Assembly: GCA_947463975.1 (NCBI GenBank)
Contig: CANHUW010000036.1
Span: 1-11,565 of the forward strand
DNA length: 11,565 bases
Direction: 5' to 3'
Origin: Bacteroidota bacterium
Lineage (GTDB): Bacteria > Bacteroidota > Bacteroidia > Chitinophagales > Chitinophagaceae
The notes beneath the pieces are model-generated. The model was not told where the DNA came from. It saw only the letters and a list, made by a program, of their open reading frames with translations, and made no database searches. The translations under genes were made by a program, and so were the position numbers. Positions within the stretch are counted from its first letter, which is position 1; each line of letters begins with the position of its first letter. This document shows, in pieces, positions 1 to 7,252 of the stretch.

Positions 1-5
1 CAAGG

Positions 6-26
6 GCCGTTTATTTGAGGAACGGC
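6..26 (-). terminator. Possible small hairpin at the end of nuoN
   Basis: Directly after nuoN the transcript can form a six-base-pair stem, GCCGTT with AACGGC (window positions 21-26 and 6-11), around a nine-base loop. The stem takes in the last base of the nuoN stop codon. Only five bases of window remain beyond it and they are not a U run, so a Rho-independent terminator cannot be confirmed. It could equally be a chance inverted repeat, or the operon could continue past the edge. Confidence 0.22.
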
Positions 27-1411
27 TAAAAGTATAGATAATTGAACAATAGATTAGGGAAAACGCCTAAAACCAATAATATAATGGCTAAAAACAATAG
101 CTTATACGTATAGGTAGTGGGCAATTTCTTAATAGCAGGAGTGCCTTGTATAAAATACATGGCTTGTATCACCTTGAAATAATAGTACACACTGATTGCA
201 GCAAAAACAACTGCAATAATGACTACCCATAATCCAGCTCCTGCAGTTAAAATAGCGTTTAACATATAATATTTTGCAAAAAAGCCGCCTGTTAAAGGAA
301 TACCCGCCAAGGATAATAAGAAAATGGTTGTCACAAAGGCCAATAAAGGATGCGTCTTAGACAATCCATTGAAAGCTTCAAAACCATAATCCTTCATTTT
401 TGCCAATACTGCGAAAATGCCAATGGATGCAACCGAATATACCACTGCATACAATAAAATACCTTCATTCGCAAAATCAGAAACGCCATATATCGCAAAT
501 AACATAAAACCTGCTTGTGCAATACTTGAGTAAGCCAACATTCTTTTTACACTTCTTTGAAATACTGCAGATATATTTCCTACTAATAATGTAGCAAGAA
601 TTACAAAGGTCAATATGAGCTGCCAAGAATAGCCTAATGCTTTTGATTGAACATGGAAGATGGTAATAAATGCAATAAAGCCAGCAGCTTTAACAATGGT
701 AGCCATAAAGCTTGTAAATACGGTTGGTGCACCATCATATACATCTGGAGTCCAAAAATGGAAAGGCGCTGCAGATACTTTAAAATTCATTGCAGCAAAA
801 ATCAAGATTAAACCAGCAGACAATAAATATTGTTCATAGGCCATTCCTTTGTAAGGAATAATCGTTGGAACTTCCAATCTAAAGCTACCAATTGCTCCAT
901 AACATAATGTGATACCTAACAAAAGAACGCCGGTAGAAAAAGAACCCATTAAGAAATACTTTAGTGCTGCTTCGTTACTCAATAAATTCTTTTTATCCGA
1001 ACCTGTTAAAATATATAATGGAATAGAGAGAATTTCAATACCAATAAATAACATCAATAAATTATCAAAAGAAGTTAAAATACTCGCTCCGCATAAAATA
1101 AAGAAGAATAAAGCATAAAAATCAGCTGCTTGATGCCCTATGGCTTCTATCTCTTCTGCGTTGATCCATACATACAAAAAGGTTAATACAAATAAAATGG
1201 TATTGGCATACAAGCCAAATCTGCTAAATGATAACATTCCCTTTGTATCCAAATCTATAACATACCAGCCATTCAATTGTGCTAAATTAGCTGCGATTAA
1301 AACTAATAATCCAACCAATGCAATATTCTTTTGTAAGCTTTCACTTTTGAAGCCCCAAGAACAAAACATTAATATCACCCCTAATAAAGCAGAAACTATA
1401 ATTGCATTCAT
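26..1411 (-). CDS. nuoN: NADH-quinone oxidoreductase subunit N (membrane antiporter-like subunit)
   Basis: One of the three antiporter-like proton-pumping subunits of complex I, in the membrane arm next to NuoK. The 461-residue product is almost entirely hydrophobic helices, slightly shorter than E. coli NuoN (485). The expected charged residues of the pump half-channels are visible: Glu126 in the helix-5 motif FIGIEIL, Lys211 in the broken helix-7 region (NFKVSAAPFHFW), Lys241 in helix 8 and Lys380 in the helix-12 motif GGFFAKYY. The MLAYSSIAQAGF motif near residue 291 is typical of the ND2/ND4/ND5 family, and the TPDVYDGAPT motif at 221-230 favours NuoN over NuoM. It is the last gene of the visible block and starts 16 bases after the nuoM stop. 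The ATG has no Shine-Dalgarno sequence in front. It ends in TAG, whereas all the other genes here end in TAA. Confidence 0.98.
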   Translation of the reverse strand: MNAIIVSALLGVILMFCSWGFKSESLQKNIALVGLLVLIAANLAQLNGWYVIDLDTKGMLSFSRFGLYANTILFVLTFLYVWINAEEIEAIGHQAADFYALFFFILCGASILTSFDNLLMLFIGIEILSIPLYILTGSDKKNLLSNEAALKYFLMGSFSTGVLLLGITLCYGAIGSFRLEVPTIIPYKGMAYEQYLLSAGLILIFAAMNFKVSAAPFHFWTPDVYDGAPTVFTSFMATIVKAAGFIAFITIFHVQSKALGYSWQLILTFVILATLLVGNISAVFQRSVKRMLAYSSIAQAGFMLFAIYGVSDFANEGILLYAVVYSVASIGIFAVLAKMKDYGFEAFNGLSKTHPLLAFVTTIFLLSLAGIPLTGGFFAKYYMLNAILTAGAGLWVVIIAVVFAAISVYYYFKVIQAMYFIQGTPAIKKLPTTYTYKLLFLAIILLVLGVFPNLLFNYLYF

Positions 1412-1427
1412 TGCTAATTCTTTTAAT

Positions 1428-2846
1428 TTATTTTACAAACAATTGTAATAAAGTATCTTTTGTTAGATCAAATAATGGTTGAGGATATACACCCGTTACA
1501 AAAACAATGATGATTAATACAATCAATACTGCTTGTGCAGGTTGATTGGTACTCATTTTTTGAATCGCTGTACTTACTTCTCCATAAGCACATTTTTGCA
1601 CCATATTTAAAGTATAAATCGCAGCCAAGACTACGCTCACACCTGCAGCCGCTGCCATCCAAGGATTTACTTGGAATAAGCTATTAAACATTAAAAATTC
1701 TCCTACAAAAGCATTGGTTAAAGGCAATGCAACATTGGCAAAAGAAAATGCCACTAATAAAATAGCTAGGGTGGGTTGTTTTTTAGCAAGCCCCCCCATT
1801 TCAGAAAGTAATTTTGTACCAGTTTGTTGTTCAATCACATCTGCGATAATCCATAGCCCCAATACATTGATACCATGAGAGAATAACTGAATTAAAACTC
1901 CTTGTGTTCCTATTTCTTTATTGGCAAACAATGCAGCACTCATTAATCCTATGTGTGCAATAGAAGAATAGGCAATTAATTTTTTGATATTGTCTTGTTT
2001 GATAGCAATAAAAGATGCGTATAAGATGCCAATAATCGAAAGAAGCATCACGATATTCGTATGAGCGCTAAATGCACTAGGGAATAAAGGCATCAACCAC
2101 CTTAATACTCCGTATAAACCCATTTTAACCATCACTGCACTCAATACCATAGTCACTGCCGTAGGAGATTGATCATAGGCATCAGGCTGCCAAGTATGTA
2201 AAGGGAAAATAGGCATCTTAATAGCAAAAGCTATGAAGAATAAAGCAAATGCTGTGACTTGTTCCATATTGGTTAATCCTGCAGCCTTAAATGAAGCAAA
2301 AGAAAAACTATGATCCTTTGTGTGCATATACATAAAGATGATGCCTAATAACATGAATAAAGAACCTAAGAATGTATAAATGAAGAATTTAAAAGTAACC
2401 GCAATTCTTTTTTCTCCTCCCCAAATAGAACATAAAAAATATACTGGGATCAATGCTAATTCCCAGAAGAAGTAAAATAATAATGCATCACCTGCTAAAA
2501 ACACGCCCATCAAACCGGCTTGTGTAAACAACATGAGCGATAAAAAAGTATTTTTTTGTGCTACTTGATTTTTGCCAGTAGCTATAAAAATTGCAGGAAA
2601 ACTAATTGCAGTCAATAAGATTAAAAGCTTAGCCAATCCATCTGCTTGTAAAACAAAACGACTATTTAAAACCTGTAACCAATTGAGGTCAACAGTTGAC
2701 ACATTTATAAAAAGCATATTCACTGCAGCAGCTAAACTTGCAAAACTTGCCACAATAGCTATATCTTGCGCTCTTTTATCTTGGTGAATAAAAAGCAAAA
2801 CAATAGCTGCGACAATTGGTATAATTAAAAAAGAAAGTAAGAACAT
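1428..2846 (-). CDS. nuoM: NADH-quinone oxidoreductase subunit M (membrane antiporter-like subunit)
   Basis: The middle antiporter-like pump of the complex I membrane arm, homologous to mitochondrial ND4. The 472-residue protein is polytopic and somewhat shorter than E. coli NuoM (509). Key residues are present: Glu129 in the helix-5 motif FFWELALIPVYFL, Lys210 in helix 7 (FAIKMPIFPLHTW), Lys241 in helix 8 (KMGLYGVLRW) and Glu383 in helix 12 (FVGEFLMF). NuoM has Glu at this last position where NuoL and NuoN have Lys, which identifies the gene. The motif IAYSSIAHIGLM near 291 is typical of the family. It starts nine bases after nuoL with no visible ribosome binding site. One oddity is a run of seven G in the coding strand (window 1791-1797), encoding Gly-Gly of the MGGL motif with two GGG codons. 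Confidence 0.98.
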   Translation of the reverse strand: MFLLSFLIIPIVAAIVLLFIHQDKRAQDIAIVASFASLAAAVNMLFINVSTVDLNWLQVLNSRFVLQADGLAKLLILLTAISFPAIFIATGKNQVAQKNTFLSLMLFTQAGLMGVFLAGDALLFYFFWELALIPVYFLCSIWGGEKRIAVTFKFFIYTFLGSLFMLLGIIFMYMHTKDHSFSFASFKAAGLTNMEQVTAFALFFIAFAIKMPIFPLHTWQPDAYDQSPTAVTMVLSAVMVKMGLYGVLRWLMPLFPSAFSAHTNIVMLLSIIGILYASFIAIKQDNIKKLIAYSSIAHIGLMSAALFANKEIGTQGVLIQLFSHGINVLGLWIIADVIEQQTGTKLLSEMGGLAKKQPTLAILLVAFSFANVALPLTNAFVGEFLMFNSLFQVNPWMAAAAGVSVVLAAIYTLNMVQKCAYGEVSTAIQKMSTNQPAQAVLIVLIIIVFVTGVYPQPLFDLTKDTLLQLFVK

Positions 2847-2855
2847 AATTACTTA

Positions 2856-4772
2856 TTATTTATGAGTCAATTTAAAAAGAAATCTAAGGATAGCTATATC
2901 ATTGAACCAAAGTACGATCATCAAAACCAATGACAATACCATGAATAAAATATAATAGCCTACTTGACCACTTTGAATTAATCTTATTTGTCTTGCACCA
3001 TACTGAACCAATTTGCCTGTTCCATTTACTGCGCCATCAATCACTTTTCTTTCAATGGTTTCTTTTAAGAATCCTGACATCTTGTTCAATGGTTGCACTA
3101 CAGTATTGTTGTAAAACTCGTCTATATACCATTTGTTGTAGAGGAATTTACCCAATGTCGATATTGGCTCTTCATCTGCTTTTTTCTTATATCTATTCAC
3201 CGCAATCAACAATGCCACTAAAGCAATGCTTACAGAAACGGCCATTAAAATCCACTCTGTCTCATGAGATAAATGGGCTTCATGCGCTTCTCCAATAATA
3301 GGAATTAATTGATGTGATAACCAATGGTTTCCGCCCATCAATGCTGGAATACCTAGTGCGCCTGCTACAGCACTTGCGATAGCCAATACAATCAATGGCA
3401 AAGTCATGGAAATAGGACTCTCATGTAAGTGATGTTCTTGCTCATGCGTGCCTCTGAATTGACCTAGGAAAGTAGTTGCATACAAACGGAACATATAAAA
3501 AGCAGTCATCGCAGCACCCAATACACCTAGTGCCCAATAAATAGGACTTTTTGCAAATGCCGCCGCTAAAATTTCGTCTTTAGAGAAGAAGCCACTAAAT
3601 GGCGGAACTCCTGCAATAGCGATACAAGCAATTAAAAAAGTTAAATGCGTGATGGGTAATTTTGTTTTCAATCCTCCCATCTTGCGAATATCTTGTTCGT
3701 GATGCATTGCATGAATGACAGAACCAGCACCTAAGAACAATAATGCTTTAAAGAAAGCATGCGTAATTACATGGAATACCGCACCAGAATAAGCGCCTAC
3801 TCCTAAACCTAAAAACATATACCCCAATTGACTCACTGTTGAATAAGCCAATACTTTTTTAATATCATTTTGCTTAAGCGCAATAGTTGCTGATAACAAT
3901 GCAGTACTAATACCTATAATGGCAATCACATGCTGTGTTAATTCACTTGCACTAAATAACATATTTGCTCTAGTAATCATATAGATGCCCGCTGTAACCA
4001 TGGTTGCAGCGTGGATCAATGCAGATACAGGTGTTGGACCCGCCATTGCATCTGGTAACCAAGTAAATAAAGGTATCTGTGCACTTTTACCCATCGCACC
4101 AACAAACAATAATAAAGTGATTGCAGTGATATCTGTAGAAGAAAATTTAGCCAAACTCTCCGCAGTAAAAACTTCACTATAACTCACGGTACCTAATTTA
4201 ACGATCAACCAAAATATAGCTAATAAAAAACCTAGATCACCAATTCTGTTCATGATGAAGGCCTTCTTCGCAGCATAGTTGAAATGATTATTGGAGAACC
4301 AATAACCAATCAGTAAATAAGAACATAAGCCCACACCTTCCCATCCAATAAACATGATTACAAAGTTGTCACCCAGCACCAATAACAACATGGAGAAAAT
4401 AAATAAATTCAAATAAGCAAAGTAGCGTGCATAATGTGGCGCTTCTTCATCTTTCATATAAGCCGTTGAATACAAGTGAATCAAAGTACCTACCCCTGTG
4501 ATCACCAATAAGAATAAACTTGATAATTGGTCTACTTTAAAATCAAATGGAATAATTAGACTACTCGTATTGATAAAATCAAAATAATGTACGGTAATGG
4601 CTCCTTGTTCTTGCACATGGATAAATGCCAAAATGCTACATATAAAGGAAGCTAGAATATATCCAGTGGCTTTATAAGCAACAGTATTTTTGCTCCAAAC
4701 ATTACGACCTAATCCATTGAATAAAAATCCAACCAAGGGCCATAGTATAATAAACGCGATAATTACTTTCAT
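2856..4772 (-). CDS. nuoL: NADH-quinone oxidoreductase subunit L (distal antiporter-like subunit)
   Basis: The distal proton-pumping subunit of complex I, homologous to mitochondrial ND5. Its long C-terminal lateral helix clamps the membrane arm. The 638 residues slightly exceed E. coli NuoL (613). Visible functional residues are Glu145 (FIGWEGVGLCSYLLIGYW), Arg176 and Asp179 (MNRIGDLG), Lys229 (GAMGKSAQIPLFTWLPDAM), His254 (ALIHAATMV), His334, His338 and Lys342 (THAFFKALLFL), and Lys408 (GFFSKDEIL), all matching the ND5 proton path. After about residue 440 there is a His-rich hydrophilic loop (THEQEHHLHESP), further helices, a long amphipathic stretch at about 535-605 containing NKWYIDEFYNN, which is the expected lateral-helix region, and a final membrane helix near 606-624. 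It starts ten bases after the nuoK stop. Confidence 0.98.
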   Translation of the reverse strand: MKVIIAFIILWPLVGFLFNGLGRNVWSKNTVAYKATGYILASFICSILAFIHVQEQGAITVHYFDFINTSSLIIPFDFKVDQLSSLFLLVITGVGTLIHLYSTAYMKDEEAPHYARYFAYLNLFIFSMLLLVLGDNFVIMFIGWEGVGLCSYLLIGYWFSNNHFNYAAKKAFIMNRIGDLGFLLAIFWLIVKLGTVSYSEVFTAESLAKFSSTDITAITLLLFVGAMGKSAQIPLFTWLPDAMAGPTPVSALIHAATMVTAGIYMITRANMLFSASELTQHVIAIIGISTALLSATIALKQNDIKKVLAYSTVSQLGYMFLGLGVGAYSGAVFHVITHAFFKALLFLGAGSVIHAMHHEQDIRKMGGLKTKLPITHLTFLIACIAIAGVPPFSGFFSKDEILAAAFAKSPIYWALGVLGAAMTAFYMFRLYATTFLGQFRGTHEQEHHLHESPISMTLPLIVLAIASAVAGALGIPALMGGNHWLSHQLIPIIGEAHEAHLSHETEWILMAVSVSIALVALLIAVNRYKKKADEEPISTLGKFLYNKWYIDEFYNNTVVQPLNKMSGFLKETIERKVIDGAVNGTGKLVQYGARQIRLIQSGQVGYYILFMVLSLVLMIVLWFNDIAILRFLFKLTHK

Positions 4773-4782
4773 GCGAAACGAA

Positions 4783-5118
4783 TTAGTTCTTTAATCTATT
4801 TAAGAAATTAATATCTACCGAGTGCGTATTTCTATACATCATTACGATGATAGCCAATCCAACACTTACTTCAGCCGCAGCTACTACCATAATAAAGAAT
4901 ACAAATATTTGTGCATCTATCCCTATTGTAGATGTTGGCGCATTGGCAAAAGCTGCTCCGTTGTACATTTTTGAAAATGCAACCAAAAGCAGATTCACCG
5001 CATTTAACATCAATTCAATACACATAAATACAATTATTGCATTGCGACGCACTAATACGCCAATAACGCCAATGCTGAACAATGTCAAACACAAATAGAT
5101 ATAATTTAATATAGGCAT
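4783..5118 (-). CDS. nuoK: NADH-quinone oxidoreductase subunit K
   Basis: Small three-helix membrane subunit of complex I, homologous to mitochondrial ND4L, carrying two buried glutamates in the central proton axis. Glu35 in CIELMLNAVNLLL (helix 2) and Glu83 in AAAEVSVGLAIIV (helix 3) correspond to E. coli Glu36 and Glu72. The product has 111 residues against about 100 in E. coli. The extra length is in the helix 2-3 loop, roughly residues 49-70, which includes NGAAFANAPTSTIGIDAQ. The start lies 12 bases after the nuoJ stop. An AGGA sits only about one base before the ATG, too close for a classical Shine-Dalgarno. Confidence 0.97.
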   Translation of the reverse strand: MPILNYIYLCLTLFSIGVIGVLVRRNAIIVFMCIELMLNAVNLLLVAFSKMYNGAAFANAPTSTIGIDAQIFVFFIMVVAAAEVSVGLAIIVMMYRNTHSVDINFLNRLKN

Positions 5119-5130
5119 ATCCTAATAATT

Positions 5131-5631
5131 TTATTTTTTACCAATAATTACAGCCCCCACCATTGCACTTAAGAATAATACGCTGCTTATTTCAAATGGA
5201 ACCACATAATCACTAAACAAAGCTTTTCCTAAAGGATGAATTAAACCAATCGTTCCTTCTTTTAATAAAACAGTTTTCCCTTGTAATTGACTTGTTTGTT
5301 TAACCAAGGCAATTAATAAAGTCAAGAAACTACCCCCCGCGATAACACCAATGAACTTAATCAAATTTTGCTTTTGTGGTTCTTTGTCTTTCTTTACATT
5401 CATTAACATAATCACAAATAAAAACAATACCATAATCGCACCAGCATACACAATGATATTTACAATCGCTAAAAACTGAGCATTTAATAAAATATAATGA
5501 CCAGAAATAGCGAAGAATACCAAGATTAACCAAAGTACACTATGAATGGGGTTCTTGCTTATCAAAACCATTACTGCACTAACAATAGCAAATGCAGATA
5601 ATGCGTAAAATAAAATCTCTAATGTATTCAT
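5131..5631 (-). CDS. nuoJ: NADH-quinone oxidoreductase subunit J
   Basis: Membrane subunit of complex I, homologous to mitochondrial ND6, sitting between NuoH and NuoK. The 166 residues hold about five membrane helices: near 5-24, 29-49, 54-76, 91-110 and 146-163. The helix-3 motif IVYAGAIMVLFLFVIMLM (from residue 60) is the most conserved part of the family. It contains Tyr62 and Gly64, in the helix segment that undergoes pi-bulge rearrangement in structures of other complexes. A charged KKDKEPQKQN loop follows. It is a little shorter than E. coli NuoJ (184). It starts only four bases after the nuoI stop, so translational coupling with nuoI is likely. An AAAGGAG lies inside the nuoI end but about 15 bases from this ATG, probably too far to matter. 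Confidence 0.97.
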   Translation of the reverse strand: MNTLEILFYALSAFAIVSAVMVLISKNPIHSVLWLILVFFAISGHYILLNAQFLAIVNIIVYAGAIMVLFLFVIMLMNVKKDKEPQKQNLIKFIGVIAGGSFLTLLIALVKQTSQLQGKTVLLKEGTIGLIHPLGKALFSDYVVPFEISSVLFLSAMVGAVIIGKK

Positions 5632-5635
5632 ATAA

Positions 5636-6172
5636 TTAAGCTTCTACTCCTTTAGCTGCCGCAAAAGCTGCTGCTTCTGTAGTAGGATTAGGAATTAATA
5701 AATCGTCTTTTCCGTAGATAAAACCTTTACGAGTGTAATTTGCAGGAGCAAAAGTTTCACTTAAATAGATTGCATCTTTTGGACAAGCTTCTTCACAAAG
5801 GCCGCAGAAAATACAACGTAACATATTGATCTCGTATTTGGCAGCATATTTTTCTTCTCTATATAAATGCTCTTCCCCATCTTGACGCTCCGCAGCTTCC
5901 ATGGTAATGGCTTCGGCTGGACAAGCAACAGCACATAAGCCACATGCTGTACAACGCTCTCTGCCAGCCTCGTCTCTATTTAAAACATGTAATCCTCTAA
6001 ATACGGGACTAAACTCACGTTTTTGTTCTGGATAACGAATAGTGGGTTGTTTCTTAAACATATGACTAAACGTAATAAACATACCCTTAATGATATTAAT
6101 TAAATACAAGCGCTCCCAGAAACTCATTGGAGCTCTGTTAACTGCTTGTGCTTTATTGGTAAGTGCTTGCAT
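5636..6172 (-). CDS. nuoI: NADH-quinone oxidoreductase subunit I (2x[4Fe-4S] ferredoxin-like)
   Basis: Peripheral-arm subunit carrying clusters N6a and N6b, which pass electrons from NuoG toward N2 in NuoB. The 178 residues match the usual size (E. coli 180). Two classical CxxCxxCxxxCP motifs are visible: Cys74, 77, 80 and 84 (CTACGLCAVACP) and Cys120, 123, 126 and 130 (CIFCGLCEEACP). Each tetrad supplies ligands across the pair of clusters, as in bacterial 8Fe ferredoxins. The N-terminal region (about 15-45) is amphipathic and would contact NuoH and the membrane. The C-terminal tail is Ala-rich and unremarkable. It lies 25 bases after nuoH and four before nuoJ, the usual H-I-J order. Confidence 0.98.
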   Translation of the reverse strand: MQALTNKAQAVNRAPMSFWERLYLINIIKGMFITFSHMFKKQPTIRYPEQKREFSPVFRGLHVLNRDEAGRERCTACGLCAVACPAEAITMEAAERQDGEEHLYREEKYAAKYEINMLRCIFCGLCEEACPKDAIYLSETFAPANYTRKGFIYGKDDLLIPNPTTEAAAFAAAKGVEA

Positions 6173-6197
6173 ATTATTGGTATATCGTTTTTATAAA

Positions 6198-7241
6198 TTA
6201 TAATTTAGCTAAAATCACTGCGCCCGTTAATAATAAGTTGAATAATGCCAATGGGATCATGGTTTTCCAACCAAGATTCATTAATTGATCATATCTAAAT
6301 CTAGGAATCGTCCAACGAATCCACATAAATAAGAAGATGAATAATACTATCTTAATTAATAAAGTACCTACCCCAATTAATGCAGCAATATTAGGTGCTA
6401 CACTTGCTTCATTAAAGAATGGCAAATCATACCCACCAAAATACATAGATGCCATAATTGCACTACTCATAATCATGTTAATGTATTCAGCAAATAAATA
6501 AAATCCCAATTTCATAGAAGAGTATTCTTGGTGATAACCAAAATTCAATTCGTTTTCAGCTTCAGGTAAATCAAATGGTGTTCTGTTACACTCTGCTAAT
6601 GCTGCTATAAAAAACAACAAAAAGCCTAATGGTTGATACACAATATTCCACCAATTGCCAGCTACTTGTTGTTCAACAATGGTCTTTAAACTTAAAGATC
6701 CTGTTGTCATTAATAAAGCAATTAAGGCTAAACCCATTGCCAATTCATAGCTAATAGCTTGTGATGCTGCTCTTAGCGCAGACATCAATGAGAACTTATT
6801 GTTAGATGCCCATCCTCCAATCATAATACCATATACGCCCATACTCACTACAGCAAAAACGTATAAAAGACCAATATTTACATCAGCTACTTGTAATGCT
6901 ACATGACGACCAAAAACATCCACAGCAGTACTCCAAGGAATCACTGCACAAGTCATTAAACTTGCTGTCATTGCTAAACCTGGCCCTAAAATAAATAACC
7001 ACTTATTGGCATGTGTAGGAATAATTTCTTCCTTGGAAATTAATTTAAGACCATCTGCCAATGGTTGTAATAAACCGAATGGGCCAGCGCGGCTTGGACC
7101 TGGACGATCTTGTAAAATGGCTGCCACTTTTCGCTCACCAAATGTAGTATACAAGGCAATACCTAAACTAGCAAAAACAATAATGGCAATCATTATTAAT
7201 TTTTCTATGATAAATGCCCAATCAAATGAAAGTAATGTCAT
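6198..7241 (-). CDS. nuoH: NADH-quinone oxidoreductase subunit H
   Basis: Membrane subunit homologous to mitochondrial ND1. It forms the roof of the quinone chamber and joins the peripheral and membrane arms. The 347 residues give about eight helices (E. coli 325). Conserved cytoplasmic loops are clear: GERKVAAILQDRPGPSRAGP at residues 35-54, followed by PFGLLQPLADGLKLISKEE; RAASQAISYELAMG at about 157-170; and the acidic quinone-site loop with Asn219, Arg220, Asp224, Glu227, Glu229 and Glu231 (PFDLPEAENEL). The C-terminal loop has WTIPRFRYDQLMNLGWK. In the acidic loop the family's usual AETNR reads AECNR, with Cys218 in place of Thr. It starts 11 bases after nuoG, without a Shine-Dalgarno sequence. 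Confidence 0.98.
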   Translation of the reverse strand: MTLLSFDWAFIIEKLIMIAIIVFASLGIALYTTFGERKVAAILQDRPGPSRAGPFGLLQPLADGLKLISKEEIIPTHANKWLFILGPGLAMTASLMTCAVIPWSTAVDVFGRHVALQVADVNIGLLYVFAVVSMGVYGIMIGGWASNNKFSLMSALRAASQAISYELAMGLALIALLMTTGSLSLKTIVEQQVAGNWWNIVYQPLGFLLFFIAALAECNRTPFDLPEAENELNFGYHQEYSSMKLGFYLFAEYINMIMSSAIMASMYFGGYDLPFFNEASVAPNIAALIGVGTLLIKIVLFIFLFMWIRWTIPRFRYDQLMNLGWKTMIPLALFNLLLTGAVILAKL

Positions 7242-7252
7242 GCTATAATCAA

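Noticed and set aside
1140..1448. A 102-codon open frame on the plus strand.
   Set aside because: It lies opposite well-supported nuoN sequence, has no recognisable motif, and is explained as an antisense shadow. The same holds for the other plus-strand frames (for example 909-1118, 2993-3298 and 8965-9261).
5761..5943. Minus-strand open frame inside nuoI with several Cys and Lys residues; a similar one lies at 1468-1662 inside nuoM.
   Set aside because: Each is an alternate reading of a strongly conserved gene in the same strand, without its own start context or family resemblance.
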